From the NCBI GenBank assembly GCA_945861465.1, contig CAMAVB010000019.1, positions 1 to 51,959 on the forward strand: a stretch of 51,959 nucleotides of DNA, written 5' to 3'. Below, one piece after another: positions 7,703 to 15,808 of the stretch; the first letter of the stretch is position 1; every line of letters starts with the position of its first letter. A program made the translations under genes and the position numbers. Under the pieces are notes generated by a model that worked only from the letters and a program-made list of their open reading frames with translations, did not search any database and was not told the DNA's origin. Source of the stretch: Candidatus Kuenenia stuttgartensis (GTDB lineage: Bacteria; Planctomycetota; Planctomycetia; Planctomycetales; Planctomycetaceae).

Positions 7703-8266
7703 ATGTCGATACCATCCGAAACAATTCGCAAGTCTCCCACGAAGCTGACGTACAACGAATACGTCCTGTTGCCGGACGACGGCAATCGTCATGAAATCAT
7801 TGATGGACGACACTATATGTATGCCGCGCCTGTTCCGCGTCAACAGGCAATCTCGCGTCATATTCAGTTCCAGCTTTATCAGCAGATTGAGTTAACAAAG
7901 CTGGGCCAGGTGATCGATTCTCCGATTGACCTTCAATTGAGCGACTTCGATGTCGTGCAGCCGGATCTTGTCGTTGTACTGGCGGGAAATCGGATCATCA
8001 CGCAAACTCGAATTCTAGGCGTACCGGATCTGTTGATTGAAATCCTGTCGCCCTCAAATCGCAAACACGACCCGGAACTTAAGAAGCAGTTGTACGAACA
8101 GTTCGCTGTCCCGGAATACTGGATCGTTGATCCGGATGAATGTGTTGTGGTCCGGTTTCGCCTGGAAGAAACGGGCAAATTCGGGCAGGCGATAGAAATC
8201 AGAGACGCCATCACATTTGATGGGGTTCCTGGTGGAGCAACCGTCGATCTGACTCGAGTCTGGTAA
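7703..8266 (+). CDS. Uma2-family putative nuclease (PD-(D/E)XK-like)
   Basis: A 187-residue protein of the Uma2 (DUF820) family, common in planctomycetes and cyanobacteria and predicted to have a restriction-endonuclease-like fold. It carries Y-N-E-Y near the N terminus and the presumed catalytic set: Asp in V-Q-P-D-L-V-V-V, Glu in L-L-I-E-I-L-S-P-S, and Lys in the following D-P-E-L-K-K-Q-L-Y helix. P-E-Y-W-I-V-D-P follows, as is standard. The frame is open from 7538, but the first 55 codons run through a dispersed repeat, so the ATG at 7703 is preferred. The ECF sigma gene begins 15 bp after its stop, possibly one transcript. The biological role of Uma2 proteins is not established. Confidence 0.88.
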   Translation: MSIPSETIRKSPTKLTYNEYVLLPDDGNRHEIIDGRHYMYAAPVPRQQAISRHIQFQLYQQIELTKLGQVIDSPIDLQLSDFDVVQPDLVVVLAGNRIITQTRILGVPDLLIEILSPSNRKHDPELKKQLYEQFAVPEYWIVDPDECVVVRFRLEETGKFGQAIEIRDAITFDGVPGGATVDLTRVW

Positions 8267-8281
8267 AGCGGGTGAATCTGA

Positions 8282-8839
8282 ATGACGAGCGTCACAGTTG
8301 TTCTCAACGCCATTGAATCCGGTGCGGCGAAAACCGAAGATCTGCTTCCCCTGGTCTATGATGAACTGCGACAACTCGCTGCCGATCAAATGCGTCAAGA
8401 ACGCGGCGGACTCACGCTGCAGGCCACAGCTCTGGTTCACGAAGCCTTTCTTCGGCTGGTAGGCGATGAACACGCGACATGGCAGAATCGTCGGCACTTC
8501 TTCGGCGCGGCGGCGCTGGCGATGCAGAGGATCCTGGTGGAACAGGCTCGGCGCAAAGGACGACTGAAACACGGCGGCGATCGGCAGGAAGTTGCGATGG
8601 CTGAAATCGACATCATCGCCGACGCAAATCAATCGGATGAGGTTCTCCTTGCCCTTGACGAAGCTCTGATTCAGTTTCAGGCGGAAGATCCGGAGAAGGC
8701 CGAACTGATCCGGCTGCGATATTTCGCCGGACTGACGGAAGAAGAGGCTGCTCACACGCTGAACATCTCCCGCGCGACGGCGTCTCGCTGGTGGACCTAT
8801 TCCAAAGCGTGGCTGTTTGCGAAAGTGCGAAGCGAGTAA
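8282..8839 (+). CDS. ECF sigma factor, TIGR02999-type
   Basis: A 185-residue extracytoplasmic-function sigma factor that would direct RNA polymerase to its own promoter set. The N-terminal D-E-L-R-Q-L-A-A-D-Q-M and L-T-L-Q-A-T-A-L-V-H-E-A-F-L-R-L blocks form region 2. The R-R-H-F-F-G-A-A-A-L-A-M-Q-R-I-L-V segment is diagnostic of the TIGR02999 subgroup, expanded in planctomycetes and acidobacteria. Region 4 is the helix-turn-helix L-T-E-E-E-A-A-H-T-L-N-I-S-R-A-T-A-S-R. A membrane Ser/Thr kinase starts 237 bp downstream on the same strand. Sigma/kinase pairs of this kind recur in planctomycetes, so signalling through the kinase is plausible but inferred. Confidence 0.93.
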   Translation: MTSVTVVLNAIESGAAKTEDLLPLVYDELRQLAADQMRQERGGLTLQATALVHEAFLRLVGDEHATWQNRRHFFGAAALAMQRILVEQARRKGRLKHGGDRQEVAMAEIDIIADANQSDEVLLALDEALIQFQAEDPEKAELIRLRYFAGLTEEEAAHTLNISRATASRWWTYSKAWLFAKVRSE

Positions 8840-8883
8840 AGCTGGTTGGCGTTGCTAATACGCATTCGACAGGCACGCGGTGC

Positions 8884-8966
8884 TGCGTCAGCCCGCCGGT
8901 ACGTCGGAACCCTCTGTTCCGTAACCACAAAGCACGTAAACCACAATGTACCGGCAAGCTGACGCA
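8884..8966. repeat. Inverted repeat with a CAGCCCGCCGGTAC arm
   Basis: TGCGTCAGCCCGCCGGTAC (8884-8902) pairs with GTACCGGCAAGCTGACGCA (8948-8966), 17 of 19 positions, around a 45-bp loop. It lies between the sigma factor and the kinase and could form a large hairpin in a shared transcript. Confidence 0.65.
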
Positions 8967-9075
8967 TACCGCTCGCCGAAATTTTTCCGGTATTTTCCAG
9001 AATCTCGTGAGGCGCTGCCTGAGGTTTCGTCGCATGGAATGGTGAACTGGTTTAACTTAACACCGGAGACACACC

Positions 9076-11136
9076 ATGTCCGAATCACAAAAATACAATA
9101 CAGCTCGTAATCCTGATCAAGGTCACGACGATTCCAAACACCAGCCGACTGTCCGTGCAGTCGATTCGATAGATGCCTCGTCGATCAGCCCGAATTCGGT
9201 TGAGGGCCTGTTTGTGCTGGCTCTGCAAAAGAATAATCCGGCAGAGCGGGATGCATTCCTGAACGAAACATGCGGAGATGACTCAGACCGTCATCGGCGT
9301 GTCACCGCGTTGCTGCGGGCGTTCGATGACGCAGGGAGCTTTCTGGAGACTCCGGCAGGCGGACCACGACCGCAGCAGGAAATCTCGCTCAGCTTTCTCC
9401 GACCGATCAGCAAAGAGGGATGTCTTGGCACAATCGGCCCGTACGAAGTGCTGGACGTCATCGGGCGCGGCGGCATGGGGATCGTGCTGCGGGCCGTCGA
9501 TCCAAAGCTGAATCGCGTCGTGGCTGTGAAAGTGTTACTGCCGGAACTGGCCGCCAATCCAAATTCGCGTCGACGTTTTTTGCGTGAGGCGCAGGCCGCC
9601 GCAGCCATCAGTCATCCTCATGTGGTGACGATTCACGCGGTGGACGACACACATGAAGACGCCAACGGCAAACCTGTCCCGCCGTATCTGGTCATGGAGT
9701 GCGTAATCGGTCCGTCTCTGCAACAAAAACTGGATCGCATCGGCTCACTTCGACTGACGGAAATTCTTCGCATCAGTCGCCAGATCGGCGAAGGCCTTGC
9801 TGCTGCTCACAAGCAGGGACTCATTCACCGCGACATCAAGCCCGCCAACATCCTGCTGGAGAACGGCGTTGAACGCGTCAAAATCACCGACTTCGGCCTG
9901 GCGCGGGCGATCGACGACATTACGGTCACGCGTACCGGCGAAGTCTGCGGCACACCGCAGTACATGTCGCCGGAGCAAGCCTGCGGTGAACGCGTCGATC
10001 AGCGGAGCGATCTGTTCAGTCTGGGCTGCCTGATGTACGCGATGTGTACCGGACACAGTCCGTTTCGGGGCGACAGTATTGCCCATGTGATCAAACGCGT
10101 GACGCAGGATGTGCCTCGCCCGATCGTCGAGCAGAATCCGGAGATTCCGAACTGGCTCGCAGAAATCATCGATTGTCTGCTGCAGAAGAATCCAGATCAT
10201 CGTTTCCAGACGGCTGAAGGACTGGTGGCGATTCTGGAGCAGCACCTGGCGAGGATTCAGCATCCCACGGAATCCGGTTCGCACTCGAAGATCAATCAGA
10301 GTACGCTTCGCGTGACAGAAAACTCACGCGACAATTCTCCGCAGCATGAAGCATCTCGGGTGGCCGATGCGAAGTTGCTGCAGATTGCGGTTGGACCGGT
10401 GCCGCCGTGGCTGCTGACCCCGATCCCCAATCCGGTGGCTTGGCTTACCGGCACTTCTCGAAGCGCCTATCGTACTGGCACTTATCTTCTCGGCACCGGT
10501 GCCCTCATCGTCGTGGGACTCGTGGCATGGATGCTGCTGGTCGGCGCGGAGGTAATTGATGCTTCTCAGACTGTGCGAAATATGGCGGGCGTGATTCTCG
10601 GCGTATCCATGAGCATTGCTGCCGTGTGCATCATCGCTGGGATGCTCCTTCGCGAAGAAATCTCAGGACATGCTACCTGGAAGAAGTTGTTTCGGCTGAT
10701 GGGCTATGCTCTCCTTGGGCCGATTGGTATCGGGTTGTGGATTTGGGAGCAGTCAAACGCAGAACCATCCCGTCCCGCGAACCCCAGGCCAATCCTGAAT
10801 CGACAGAAATGGGGAAACCGGATCTTGTGGACCGGGGGTTTGGCAATTGTGCTGGGATTCAGCGGACTGTTGTTGTATGCAAACGACGCTGCGTTCCTTC
10901 GCGACTACCCTGCAATAAGCCAAAATTCGATGACCATCATCCTTTCGTTTCTTGGGATGGGATTGGTGCTTACTTTTGTCGGTGGACTTCTCAATGGCTC
11001 AAGCGAAGATCGCAGCACTTCGGTATTGGCGTTTTATCTGCTCCTTGGTCCATTGGGCATTGTCCTCTGGCTGATAGATCGCGATCGCAGAGAACGGGCT
11101 CAACGGGTTGCCAGGAATGCGCGGGATAAGCATTGA
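9076..11136 (+). CDS. Membrane-bound Ser/Thr protein kinase with six C-terminal helices
   Basis: A 686-residue Hanks-type kinase. After a variable 120-residue N-terminal region, the kinase domain spans about 123-393. It has G-R-G-G-M-G (130-135), ATP lysine K152 (V-A-V-K-V-L), catalytic H-R-D (251-253) with D-I-K-P-A-N, D-F-G (272-274), and a G-T-P-Q-Y-M-S-P-E activation end (292-300), so it should be active. There is no PASTA, WD40 or TPR domain. Instead six hydrophobic helices follow at about 470-490, 502-524, 540-557, 583-601, 619-640 and 649-667, anchoring a cytosolic kinase to the membrane. A GGAG Shine-Dalgarno sequence sits 7 bp before the ATG. It follows the ECF sigma gene, its likely regulatory partner. 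Confidence 0.94.
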   Translation: MSESQKYNTARNPDQGHDDSKHQPTVRAVDSIDASSISPNSVEGLFVLALQKNNPAERDAFLNETCGDDSDRHRRVTALLRAFDDAGSFLETPAGGPRPQQEISLSFLRPISKEGCLGTIGPYEVLDVIGRGGMGIVLRAVDPKLNRVVAVKVLLPELAANPNSRRRFLREAQAAAAISHPHVVTIHAVDDTHEDANGKPVPPYLVMECVIGPSLQQKLDRIGSLRLTEILRISRQIGEGLAAAHKQGLIHRDIKPANILLENGVERVKITDFGLARAIDDITVTRTGEVCGTPQYMSPEQACGERVDQRSDLFSLGCLMYAMCTGHSPFRGDSIAHVIKRVTQDVPRPIVEQNPEIPNWLAEIIDCLLQKNPDHRFQTAEGLVAILEQHLARIQHPTESGSHSKINQSTLRVTENSRDNSPQHEASRVADAKLLQIAVGPVPPWLLTPIPNPVAWLTGTSRSAYRTGTYLLGTGALIVVGLVAWMLLVGAEVIDASQTVRNMAGVILGVSMSIAAVCIIAGMLLREEISGHATWKKLFRLMGYALLGPIGIGLWIWEQSNAEPSRPANPRPILNRQKWGNRILWTGGLAIVLGFSGLLLYANDAAFLRDYPAISQNSMTIILSFLGMGLVLTFVGGLLNGSSEDRSTSVLAFYLLLGPLGIVLWLIDRDRRERAQRVARNARDKH

Positions 11137-11257
11137 AAGCAGTGAATCGTATGTTCTCACATGAACGGTTTCAGAGTACGTATTACCTGAACCGGACGAT
11201 TGTTTGTGCCGTTCCAACTGGACAATTTCAGCACCATTCCTGTGAAAACCCCTCCAT

Positions 11258-12095
11258 TCAAATCTCCAGTGTTTCATCAACGAACTTGTTTCGAAAAACA
11301 CCGTTCGGATCGAATTGGCGGCAAATTTCACGAAACGTCGGGAGTTCCGGGTATTGCTGTTCAATCTGATCCGCAGTGACAGGGCACCATTTGCCCCAGT
11401 GAAGGCGCGCATCGAAGAGTAGGATCATAGTTTCCGCGAGAAAGCGGGCGACTCGAAAAAACTCGTCTCGCGATTTGGCGTACGTGAGCAGGCTGATTGA
11501 ATACCAGTCTTCGCCTGACCCGGACGCCATCGAAATCAAAGTGTCATCCGGCAGGATTCTGCGAAAGACGACTGGATAGTGATGCGTGAGGCATCCACTC
11601 AATGATTGAGCGGTCTGCTGGGCGTCGATGGATTTGAGCTGACTCAGCGTTGTTGACGAGAATGCATGCGTTGAATCATCTGCGAGTTTGAGAATGTCTG
11701 TCACAAAATGCGACGCTGCGATGACCATCGACCGGCGAACAAAAATCTCCTGTTCAAGATGCCGGAACAGTTCATGCTCCATCACCAGCTGTCGATCGCT
11801 GCGATCTGATGTGACCCAGCGAGGGAAAATGCTCCATGGCAAGATGATGCGAAACAGAAAATGCACCAAGCGACGGCTGCGGAGCCAGACGCCAAACAGC
11901 AAAATGAGCAGATGCAAACCCAGATCGAGCGAGAGAAACCAATAGATCCGATAGAATGCTGCGCCACCGCTGCGGCATGGTTTACGGGCGACTTTGCGCT
12001 GCTGTGCGAAAAAAGTCCATCCATGAGGCAACAGAAAGAACTGCTCCAGGAGGGCTCTCTGATCCAAGGGCCAGGATTTCTTCGCGACTTTCTTT
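11258..12095 (-). pseudogene. D-arabinono-1,4-lactone oxidase-like protein, C-terminal remnant
   Basis: The minus-strand frame gives about 278 residues matching the C-terminal half of FAD-linked aldonolactone oxidases (ALO/GULO family). The H-W-G-K motif lies in R-L-H-W-G-K-W and the family-like end is F-R-E-I-C-R-Q-F-D-P-N-G-V-F-R-N-K-F. An apparent hydrophobic segment (Y-W-F-L-S-L-D-L-G-L-H-L-L-I-L-L-F-G) lies in the first third. The N-terminal FAD-binding domain, with the site for covalent FAD attachment in many members, is missing. Coding-like sequence continues upstream of a TTG at 12067 to the edge of the inverted repeat at 12096, where similarity stops; no good start codon is present. 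I read this as a gene truncated at that repeat. Alternatively, it is a short divergent protein started at the TTG. Confidence 0.65.
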
Positions 12096-12224
12096 GGACT
12101 GCGGCAGCCCTGCTGCCGCTTTCCCCCTCCACAGCCTGCTGTGGAGACTTTTCCTCAAGTTCCAACGATCAATTCTCAGCAGCAGGCTGCTGAGATCAAA
12201 GCGGCAGCAGGGCTGCCGCAGTCC
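12096..12224. repeat. Nested inverted repeat with perfect 27-bp arms
   Basis: The arms at 12096-12122 (GGACTGCGGCAGCCC...) and 12198-12224 (...GGGCTGCCGCAGTCC) are perfect complements over 27 bp. Between them lie two further palindromes, 12127-12146 (CTCCACAGCC/TGCTGTGGAG) and 12175-12194 (CTCAGCAGCA/GGCTGCTGAG). The whole could fold as a three-way structure. It separates the ilvD-like gene from the truncated oxidase. Confidence 0.88.
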
Positions 12225-12251
12225 TGGGAACTCGGGGCTGCACGGGCGAAA

Positions 12252-12272
12252 GTCCTTTCCGGCTGAAAGGAC
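12252..12272. repeat. Palindrome of the GTCCTTTC...GAAAGGAC family (variant loop)
   Basis: GTCCTTTC, CGGCT, GAAAGGAC followed by CTAC. It has the same stem as the units at 7228-7314 and 14023-14043, with a changed loop. It lies 14 bp beyond the 3' end of the ilvD-like gene, where it could help end or protect that transcript. Confidence 0.8.
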
Positions 12273-12286
12273 CTACAAAGAAGACA

Positions 12287-13972
12287 CTACTGACATTCCG
12301 GATACATCGCTTTGCTCACGCAGCCGTGGCTGGCTTGAGCTACGGTGGCAGACCAGTCGGTCAGATAACCTCGACGAGGTTCGAGTGATGCACGAGCTGC
12401 CAGTTTGGTTCGACGAGCGACCATGTCTGCATCGCTGATGTTAACGGAGATCGTGCCCTTCAGCAGATCGAAGCCAATCACGTCGCCGTCCTGAACACAA
12501 CCAATCGGTCCACCTACAATCGCTTCGGGCGAACAGTGAACTCCGATCGCTCCGTGCGACACTCCGGAAACTCGAGCGTCGGAGATGAACGCAATCTTCC
12601 CGTCAAGTTCGGGAACGGCAAGTGCCGCTGTGGCAATGAGTACTTCCGGCATTCCGCAGGCAACCGGGCCCATGTTGCGCAGCACGATTACACTGCCCGG
12701 CGTAATGCGGCGCTGTTCAACGGCGCGAACGATGTCGCGAGGATCATCAAAGCACACGGCTTTGCCTTCGAAGGCCGGATTCTTCATGCTCGATACTTTG
12801 AACACGATGCCGTCCGGAGCCAGATTGCCGAAACAGATCTGCATGTCGGCAAACGGCTTGTAGCAATTCTCTTTCGTAACGATGAGATCCTGACCCGCAG
12901 GTGGTTTTGGTACGTTCTCCAGATTTACAGCCATGGTCTTGCCGGTGACGGTGATGCACGAACCGTCGAGCAATCCGCTGTCGAGCAGATGCTTCAACAG
13001 AATTGGCGTTCCACCAATCTTATGCAGATCGACCATTGTGCGCGGTCCGCGGGGAGCGAAGCTGCAGAGTACCGGGGTTTCCCGGAAGACTTTTTGCAGA
13101 TCCCGCAACGTGAAATCGACACCTGCTTCGCGAGCCAGTGCAAGAATATGCAAGACACCGTTTGTGGATCCGCCTGCTGCCGCAATTGTTACTGCACAGT
13201 TTTTGAAGGCCGCCCTGGTGAGGATGTCACGCGGTCGGAGATTCATCGCCAATAGATTGGAAACGGCCTGACCCACTTGCCGACATTCTGCTTTCTTTGC
13301 CGGATCCACTGCGGGAATGGAACTGCTGGCGGGAAGCATCAGGCCGATCGCTTCCATCGCAAGGCCCCATGTATTGAACGACGCCGCAATGCCGCAGCCG
13401 CCGGGCCCGGGGCATGCGTTGCGAATGATGGCATCAGATTCTTCCGGACTCATCGCGCCAACGGACACGGCGGCCTGGGAATCGTAAACATCCAGAATCG
13501 TAATATCTTTCCCATTGTGACAGCCGGGAAGAATACTGCCTCCACTGACGATGAGCCCGGGATAATTCGTGCGAGCCAGCGCCATTGCGAACCCTGGGCC
13601 GTTCTTGTCGCAGTTGTGCAGCCCGACCATCGCGTCGTAACAATGTGACGTGATCACACATTCTGCGCTATTGGCGATCAGGTTGCGGGACGGCAGGCTG
13701 GCATTGCCGCCTTCGTGGCCCTGAGTAATGTTGTCGCTGACGCCGGGCGTTCCGAACGCGAATCCCAGCATCCCGGCTTCACGACATCCAGCCGCAATTT
13801 CCTGCCCCAGCGCGTACGCATGGATGTTGCATGTGTTGCCCTCAAGCAACGGCACGCCGATCCCGACTTGCGGCTTGTTGAAGTCCTCCGCCGTCATGCC
13901 CACTGCATAGTAAAACGCGGTGATGCCTTTTTGCCAGCCGTGGGTGAGTTTGTTGCTGTTCCAGTTGAGCAT
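12287..13972 (-). CDS. ilvD: IlvD/Edd-family dehydratase, probably dihydroxy-acid dehydratase
   Basis: A 561-residue iron-sulfur dehydratase. Dihydroxy-acid dehydratase makes the 2-keto acids leading to valine, leucine and isoleucine; related members act on sugar acids. Diagnostic blocks are the N-terminal G-V-P-L-L-E-G-N-T-C-N-I-H, S-L-P-S-R-N-L-I-A-N-S-A-E, and the cluster-binding cysteines in H-N-C-D-K-N-G-P-G and C-P-G-P-G-G-C-G-I. The C-terminal S-D-A-R-V-S-G-V-S-H-G-A-I-G-V-H catalytic-loop region is also present. Length matches the family. The frame is open up to 14092, but those codons translate a dispersed palindrome at 14023-14043, so the ATG at 13972 is the likely start. No other branched-chain biosynthesis gene is in the window, so a sugar-acid substrate cannot be excluded. 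Confidence 0.88.
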   Translation of the reverse strand: MLNWNSNKLTHGWQKGITAFYYAVGMTAEDFNKPQVGIGVPLLEGNTCNIHAYALGQEIAAGCREAGMLGFAFGTPGVSDNITQGHEGGNASLPSRNLIANSAECVITSHCYDAMVGLHNCDKNGPGFAMALARTNYPGLIVSGGSILPGCHNGKDITILDVYDSQAAVSVGAMSPEESDAIIRNACPGPGGCGIAASFNTWGLAMEAIGLMLPASSSIPAVDPAKKAECRQVGQAVSNLLAMNLRPRDILTRAAFKNCAVTIAAAGGSTNGVLHILALAREAGVDFTLRDLQKVFRETPVLCSFAPRGPRTMVDLHKIGGTPILLKHLLDSGLLDGSCITVTGKTMAVNLENVPKPPAGQDLIVTKENCYKPFADMQICFGNLAPDGIVFKVSSMKNPAFEGKAVCFDDPRDIVRAVEQRRITPGSVIVLRNMGPVACGMPEVLIATAALAVPELDGKIAFISDARVSGVSHGAIGVHCSPEAIVGGPIGCVQDGDVIGFDLLKGTISVNISDADMVARRTKLAARASLEPRRGYLTDWSATVAQASHGCVSKAMYPECQ

Positions 13973-14022
13973 AGCAAAAGTTTTCAGCGTTCGGATTTCG
14001 GATTTCGGATTTCGAGTGGTAG

Positions 14023-14043
14023 GTCCTTTCTGCCGGAAAGGAC
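14023..14043. repeat. Palindrome of the GTCCTTTC...GAAAGGAC family
   Basis: A 21-bp unit identical to those at 7261-7281 and 7294-7314, flanked by GGTAG as there. Just before it, 13990-14014 is a short tandem run of TCGGATT units. It lies between the DUF1080 gene and the ilvD-like gene (both minus), so it would be in the leader of the latter. A related stem, GGTCC AGCCCGG AGGACC-like, occurs near 14143-14164. Confidence 0.85.
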
Positions 14044-14163
14044 TTCGCAGCTTGCTGCGACCTCGACCAGACACAGGCAGATTGAACGGCAACGTGGCGA
14101 CGTTGAGCGGATGTCCGTCCCGGGGCGGTTCGAGCTTCGCTCGAAGGTCCAGCCCGGCAGGAC

Positions 14164-14838
14164 CTACTTGATTTTTCGAATGCGAATATTTCGATAATGC
14201 GCTTCGCCCGGCGGGCCTCCGTGGATCTGCAACGCAATGAGGCCTGTCTGTTCAATCGTCTCGTCGGCTTCTGTATAGTCAACCGTCTGAAAATCGTTGA
14301 TCCAGAGTTGAATGTGTCGGCCTTCGCACAGGATGCGGTACTTGTTCCATTCTCCGAGCTTCAGGATTTTCGCCAGTTCAACTTTATCCGGCGACGCCAT
14401 AACCTTGTTGCGCCGTGATTCATCGTACAGCGCGCCCCAGTAATCCTGGCCAAGATCTGCTTGGTATCCGATCATCTCGTGATGATCGGGAATGCGCTTG
14501 CTGCGAAGCTGGACACCGGCGTTTGTAGCTTCACCGATGAGGCGAAATTCCAGTCGCAATTCAAAGTCCGCGTACTCGTCCTTTGACGACAGGAAAAAAT
14601 TGTGTGGAATCTTCTCTTTCAGCTGTCCGCCAATGATTGTCTTTTCTTCGACTCGAAATACGTTTGGGTCCCCGTCCCAGCCCTCCAGGGTCGTTCCGTC
14701 AAACAGCGTCTGAAAGCCGTCCTCGGATTTCTTGTCTTCGAGCGGCGCGGCGGCGGCGAAGCAGATGCTCGTCAACAAAATGATCGGCAAAGCGCCGCAC
14801 ACCATCAACGCCGGGACACGTAAGAATCGAAAGTTCAT
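14164..14838 (-). CDS. DUF1080 / 3-keto-disaccharide hydrolase-domain secreted protein
   Basis: A 224-residue exported protein. Residues 1-30 are a signal peptide: basic start, hydrophobic core V-C-G-A-L-P-I-I-L-L-T-S-I-C-F-A, then A-A-A-P. The rest is one DUF1080 (PF06439) jelly-roll domain beginning at G-F-Q-T-L-F-D-G-T-T-L-E-G-W. It carries L-E-F-R-L-I-G-E-A-T-N-A-G-V-Q-L-R and ends E-A-H-Y-R-N-I-R-I-R-K-I. Some family members hydrolyse 3-keto-disaccharides, and planctomycetes carry many copies linked to glycan use, so a periplasmic carbohydrate role is likely. A GGAG ribosome binding site sits 6 bp before the ATG. No sugar-utilisation cluster surrounds it here. Confidence 0.93.
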   Translation of the reverse strand: MNFRFLRVPALMVCGALPIILLTSICFAAAAPLEDKKSEDGFQTLFDGTTLEGWDGDPNVFRVEEKTIIGGQLKEKIPHNFFLSSKDEYADFELRLEFRLIGEATNAGVQLRSKRIPDHHEMIGYQADLGQDYWGALYDESRRNKVMASPDKVELAKILKLGEWNKYRILCEGRHIQLWINDFQTVDYTEADETIEQTGLIALQIHGGPPGEAHYRNIRIRKIK

Positions 14839-15282
14839 CGAAGGCTCCTCGGTTCGGGAGAAAATTCACAGCAGGAGTTTATCGAAGAATTCCACGAAGC
14901 GAAACCCATCAGGCAGCTGCCTGGCGGCGAAGCCGCAAATCCGAAAGCCGAAAGTACTACGGTCGAAGAGATGCGAGCAAAATGCGCAGTTGTTGAAAGC
15001 AAATCATCTAAACCGACAGCGCACGGGAAATCAACCGCATCGCCACGAAGCCTTGGTCCGGATAGCAAAAACCCATGTCCGGAACGCGGAATCAGAATGA
15101 GAAGTGCCGCAAATCGGCAGCATTTCTCACCGGATCCGTCGCCTTCGCGATTCAGACCACGTTGAAAAACGTTGAAGTCGAGTTGCGTAATGCACCCGAC
15201 ACACCGCAGATTAGCAATCTGAGTTGAGAGTCTGTGGCAACGCTGAAAAAGGCAGCTCGACTCAGAGAGTCAAGTTACTGTG
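14839..15282. other. Gene-free stretch
   Basis: About 440 bp upstream of the DUF1080 gene with no convincing coding sequence on either strand. It should hold the promoter of that gene. Near its left end in minus-strand terms, 15254-15273 contains GCTCGACTCAGAGAGTCAAG, related to the tandem unit at 37132-37237. Confidence 0.5.
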
Positions 15283-15468
15283 CTACGCGAACGCAGGTTC
15301 GGCAAGTTCGCTGTCTGAATAGTCTACCGGATTGATCCATGATCCATTACCGTCAGGATCCTCAATATGCAGTTGAGCGACACTGCCTTCAACCGCGACC
15401 AGCGTCACGATCAGATTTCCAACTCGAATCGACTCTCCCGGAACAAGGTCAATCTGGTGGAGATGCAT
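15283..15468 (-). CDS. Small protein with CsrA-like residue spacing
   Basis: From the ATG at 15468 the frame gives 61 residues. The central part reads V-P-G-E-S-I-R-V-G-N-L-I-V-T-L-V-A-V-E-G and then L-H-I-E-D-P-D-G. This matches the order of features in CsrA (G-E-x-I-x-I-G, then alternating hydrophobics, G, then x-I-x-A-P). The canonical M-L-V-L-S-R-K start is not present, and the acidic tail differs. The frame is open for 50 codons upstream to 15618, but that part looks non-coding. An AAGG-containing sequence precedes the ATG. A role as a degenerate CsrA-like or other small beta-barrel protein is a guess; that it is expressed is likely but unproven. Confidence 0.5.
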   Translation of the reverse strand: MHLHQIDLVPGESIRVGNLIVTLVAVEGSVAQLHIEDPDGNGSWINPVDYSDSELAEPAFA

Positions 15469-15808
15469 GATAAAAGGGCTACCTTTATAGAAGACAACAT
15501 CAAGACAGATTGGCGAGTGATGAATCGCCAGACGTGTGATGAAACCGGACGAATGGATATTTGCAATGAAGTAGCAGCAGAACGCTGCCAGGAATCTTCG
15601 GTGGTTAGACTGTCGCAAACATCACGCGAAGTGAAGACGGCTTTATACCGACGCATTCACGATCCATCAATCTCGATTCAAAACTCATTTCGATGTTCGT
15701 GACAGCTTTTTTTTTGCGAGAGAATTCCCGTGTCTGACCCTTTTGTTTTTTTGAAAAATGGTTCTCCCCCAATCTTGACAAGGAGAATGCCGTTGACCCC
15801 TTCTTGAC
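15469..15808. other. Gap between the sigma factor and the small protein
   Basis: About 340 bp. It contains T-rich runs (around 15708-15716 and 15742-15751) but no clear GC-rich hairpin next to them, so no terminator is called. Open frames overlapping 15469-15618 look like leader sequence. Nothing else is recognised. Confidence 0.45.

Noticed and set aside
12536-13255. 239-residue plus-strand frame
   Set aside because: It is antisense to the conserved ilvD-like gene.
13973-14092. N-terminal extension of the IlvD-like protein
   Set aside because: It translates a dispersed palindrome and a short tandem repeat, and the known family start fits 13972.
15700-15760. Rho-independent terminator suggested by T-runs
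   Set aside because: No GC-rich hairpin lies directly before the T-runs on either strand.
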